Assembly (NCBI RefSeq): GCF_003634935.1
Contig: NZ_RBXO01000001.1
Location: forward strand, 1,258,501 to 1,322,500
Reading direction: 5' to 3'
Length of the DNA stretch: 64,000 bases
Origin: Saccharothrix australiensis
GTDB taxonomy: Bacteria > Actinomycetota > Actinomycetes > Mycobacteriales > Pseudonocardiaceae
Shown: positions 63,901-64,000 of the stretch, one piece after another
Position numbering within the stretch: position 1 is the stretch's first letter
Layout: every line of letters begins with the position of its first letter
Translations under genes and position numbers: made by a program
The notes under the pieces: model-generated
Seen by the model: the letters and a program-made list of their open reading frames with translations, nothing else
The model's database searches: none
What the model was told of the DNA's origin: nothing

Positions 63901-64000
63901 GCGGCACGGCGACGGCGTGCCCGGCGTGCGCAGCTCGCTCGTGCTGACCGAAGTCGGCCTGCTGCGGCTGCCGTCGGACGACGCGTTCATGCTGCCGATC
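60941..64000 (+). CDS. Multidomain glycosyltransferase-like protein with C-terminal coiled coil (3' end outside window)
   Basis: An open frame of 1020 codons running past the right edge. Residues about 30-310 resemble nucleotide-sugar transferases that open with LSSSFLANHPEARFLAL, then PVLYLDPWVLVLG (DxD-like position), GTGVFDPGFLVV and GLSAWNAHQRPLH. A Pro/Gly-rich linker (about 335-400) follows, then a GT-B/GT4-like region (about 400-780: VDYRLDEGPAPDADELWVPS, VPVLVPEHGAVAELFD). The last 200 residues are a long charged coiled coil. It is translationally coupled to glnA2. A cell-surface polysaccharide role is inferred from the domains. Confidence 0.72.
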   Translation, partial: MSKQPVRVVHTGHSEKLGLQTVTEVPASSEARPALIACTVATAAELPAVKVLSSSFLANHPEARFLALVVDALPENSGPGLVTPADLGIGPAELAELATGCTAAQLCGLLRPKLLEQLLGRHVPVLYLDPWVLVLGSVVDRVLAAVDRGPLVLLPRALRPLPDDGLRPTPAELLGTGVFDPGFLVVAPGAEPFLRSLHEQLRRTPDATKAVLDTAPALVDVEVLRDASIGLSAWNAHQRPLHRLDDGTLTVLGEPLLTVHFQGFDPGRPWLLSTAVADRPRVLLSEHPRLAELCTEYRAELVRRGYSPVPVRYGFGQLADGTPIPDELRADYREAARENTASAFHPPLSARDDAATEQPPTGHASIGQASAGHGPDPAARVNGTPVGATRPPVPPPPPAFAPDGGEGFLAWACEPAPGLPGSTRWAAALWRGDQQLRAQFPDPFGADGPAFRDWCAGAGVATGRLPVPAVPGPRADAPVLHDQLGVSVIGVGPAAELLQAAARASGLPMSTTVGYPVVVRVDDDTPVPAGRFVVDYRLDEGPAPDADELWVPSEATRAAVERAGGPAVRVLPLPVLEQEPYEPEEHEGVVFGALADHEIDRDGNVIGAVSAFLGAFTDQADVRLRIAVTGAADHPEAAERLRLATAADPRVELVAELGPVDCLISLHRGRGDRVTAALAEHAARGVPVLVPEHGAVAELFDKHSVVFVPCRQGAEPDVQAAVKLLRALADDLPAAREIGAKGRQRLDTRTTAKVGDLMRERVEHAYRTWRARRAAANPSPTVDPLKALHSAKHALLRQPDVGVASRTPMAPQLRKMVLRVLDHYDNHMRDVLASLVDGVERTVSDLVRRQDDLSAGIGQAELEALRSEVEQHLERQGRLSDQVLGLDDDVVRVRADMAGQGRRLREIEDAVVAEAAKRAKQGDALAQRIDKLTVALERTLDRIDTLESKVVDVLRERDTRLDAGMRAANQAQQTADALRRVVVREHERHGDGVPGVRSSLVLTEVGLLRLPSDDAFMLPI

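Noticed and set aside
60989..63907. Long minus-strand open frame opposite the last gene
   Set aside because: Shadow of the plus-strand glycosyltransferase-like frame, which overlaps glnA2 by ATGA and has recognisable motifs.

Overview
High-GC chromosomal DNA from a filamentous actinomycete. Gene content and order point to the family Pseudonocardiaceae (Saccharothrix/Actinosynnema/Lentzea-like); this is inferred from gene order and style, not from a marker gene. Supporting signs are GTG/TTG starts, GTGA/ATGA stop-start overlaps, many leaderless promoters (a -10 hexamer 6-8 nt before the start codon), an actinobacterial RNase P RNA, and mycobacteria-like gene neighbourhoods.

Layout. (1) 0.3-19.6 kb: adnB (helicase-nuclease), a hypothetical gene, a DoxX-like protein, an M20 peptidase coupled to a TrkA-N potassium channel, a two-component system, two tandem YpfJ-type zinc metallopeptidases, a DUF2207 membrane protein, a two-subunit M16 peptidase operon ending in nudC, and a divergent NmrA/MarR pair. 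In mycobacteria adnB, the channel gene and nudC are also close together. (2) 19.9-26.5 kb: an SMC-type operon matching Wadjet type II jetA-jetB-jetC, with no jetD. (3) 26.6-35.5 kb: cobD, SURF1, a small membrane protein, a polyprenyl diphosphate synthase, cobC, a NIF3-like gene, a zinc-ribbon coiled-coil gene, an RNase H/phosphatase fusion, and an ssuE-like flavin reductase preceded by a conserved sulfur-type leader peptide. Much of this follows the mycobacterial Rv2236c-Rv2228c order. (4) 35.57-35.97 kb: rnpB. (5) 36.1-44.6 kb: a type IV secretion-like operon (two small membrane proteins, VirB4-like ATPase, VirB6-like protein, VirB8-like protein, SLT/NlpC-P60 cell-wall hydrolase, a Pro-rich protein) without coupling protein, relaxase or integrase. 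(6) 44.7-64 kb: an RNB ribonuclease coupled to a BtuF-like protein, a PixA/AidA inclusion-body protein of visibly lower GC, a DinB-like protein, a prolyl aminopeptidase, panB, a VOC protein, an SDR/XRE pair, a CaeA-like lipoprotein peptidase, nadE, an HdeD-like protein, the lprG-P55 pair, glnA2, and an incomplete multidomain glycosyltransferase running off the right edge.

Themes. Cobalamin genes (cobD, cobC, a BtuF-like binder), NAD(H) metabolism (nadE, nudC) and cell-envelope proteolysis recur. Several gene junctions hold tandem minisatellites of 15, 16, 18 or about 27 bp, and similar repeats have expanded inside protein linkers. Two perfect LexA boxes sit inside two near-identical promoter modules. 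Several convergent genes overlap at their 3' ends.
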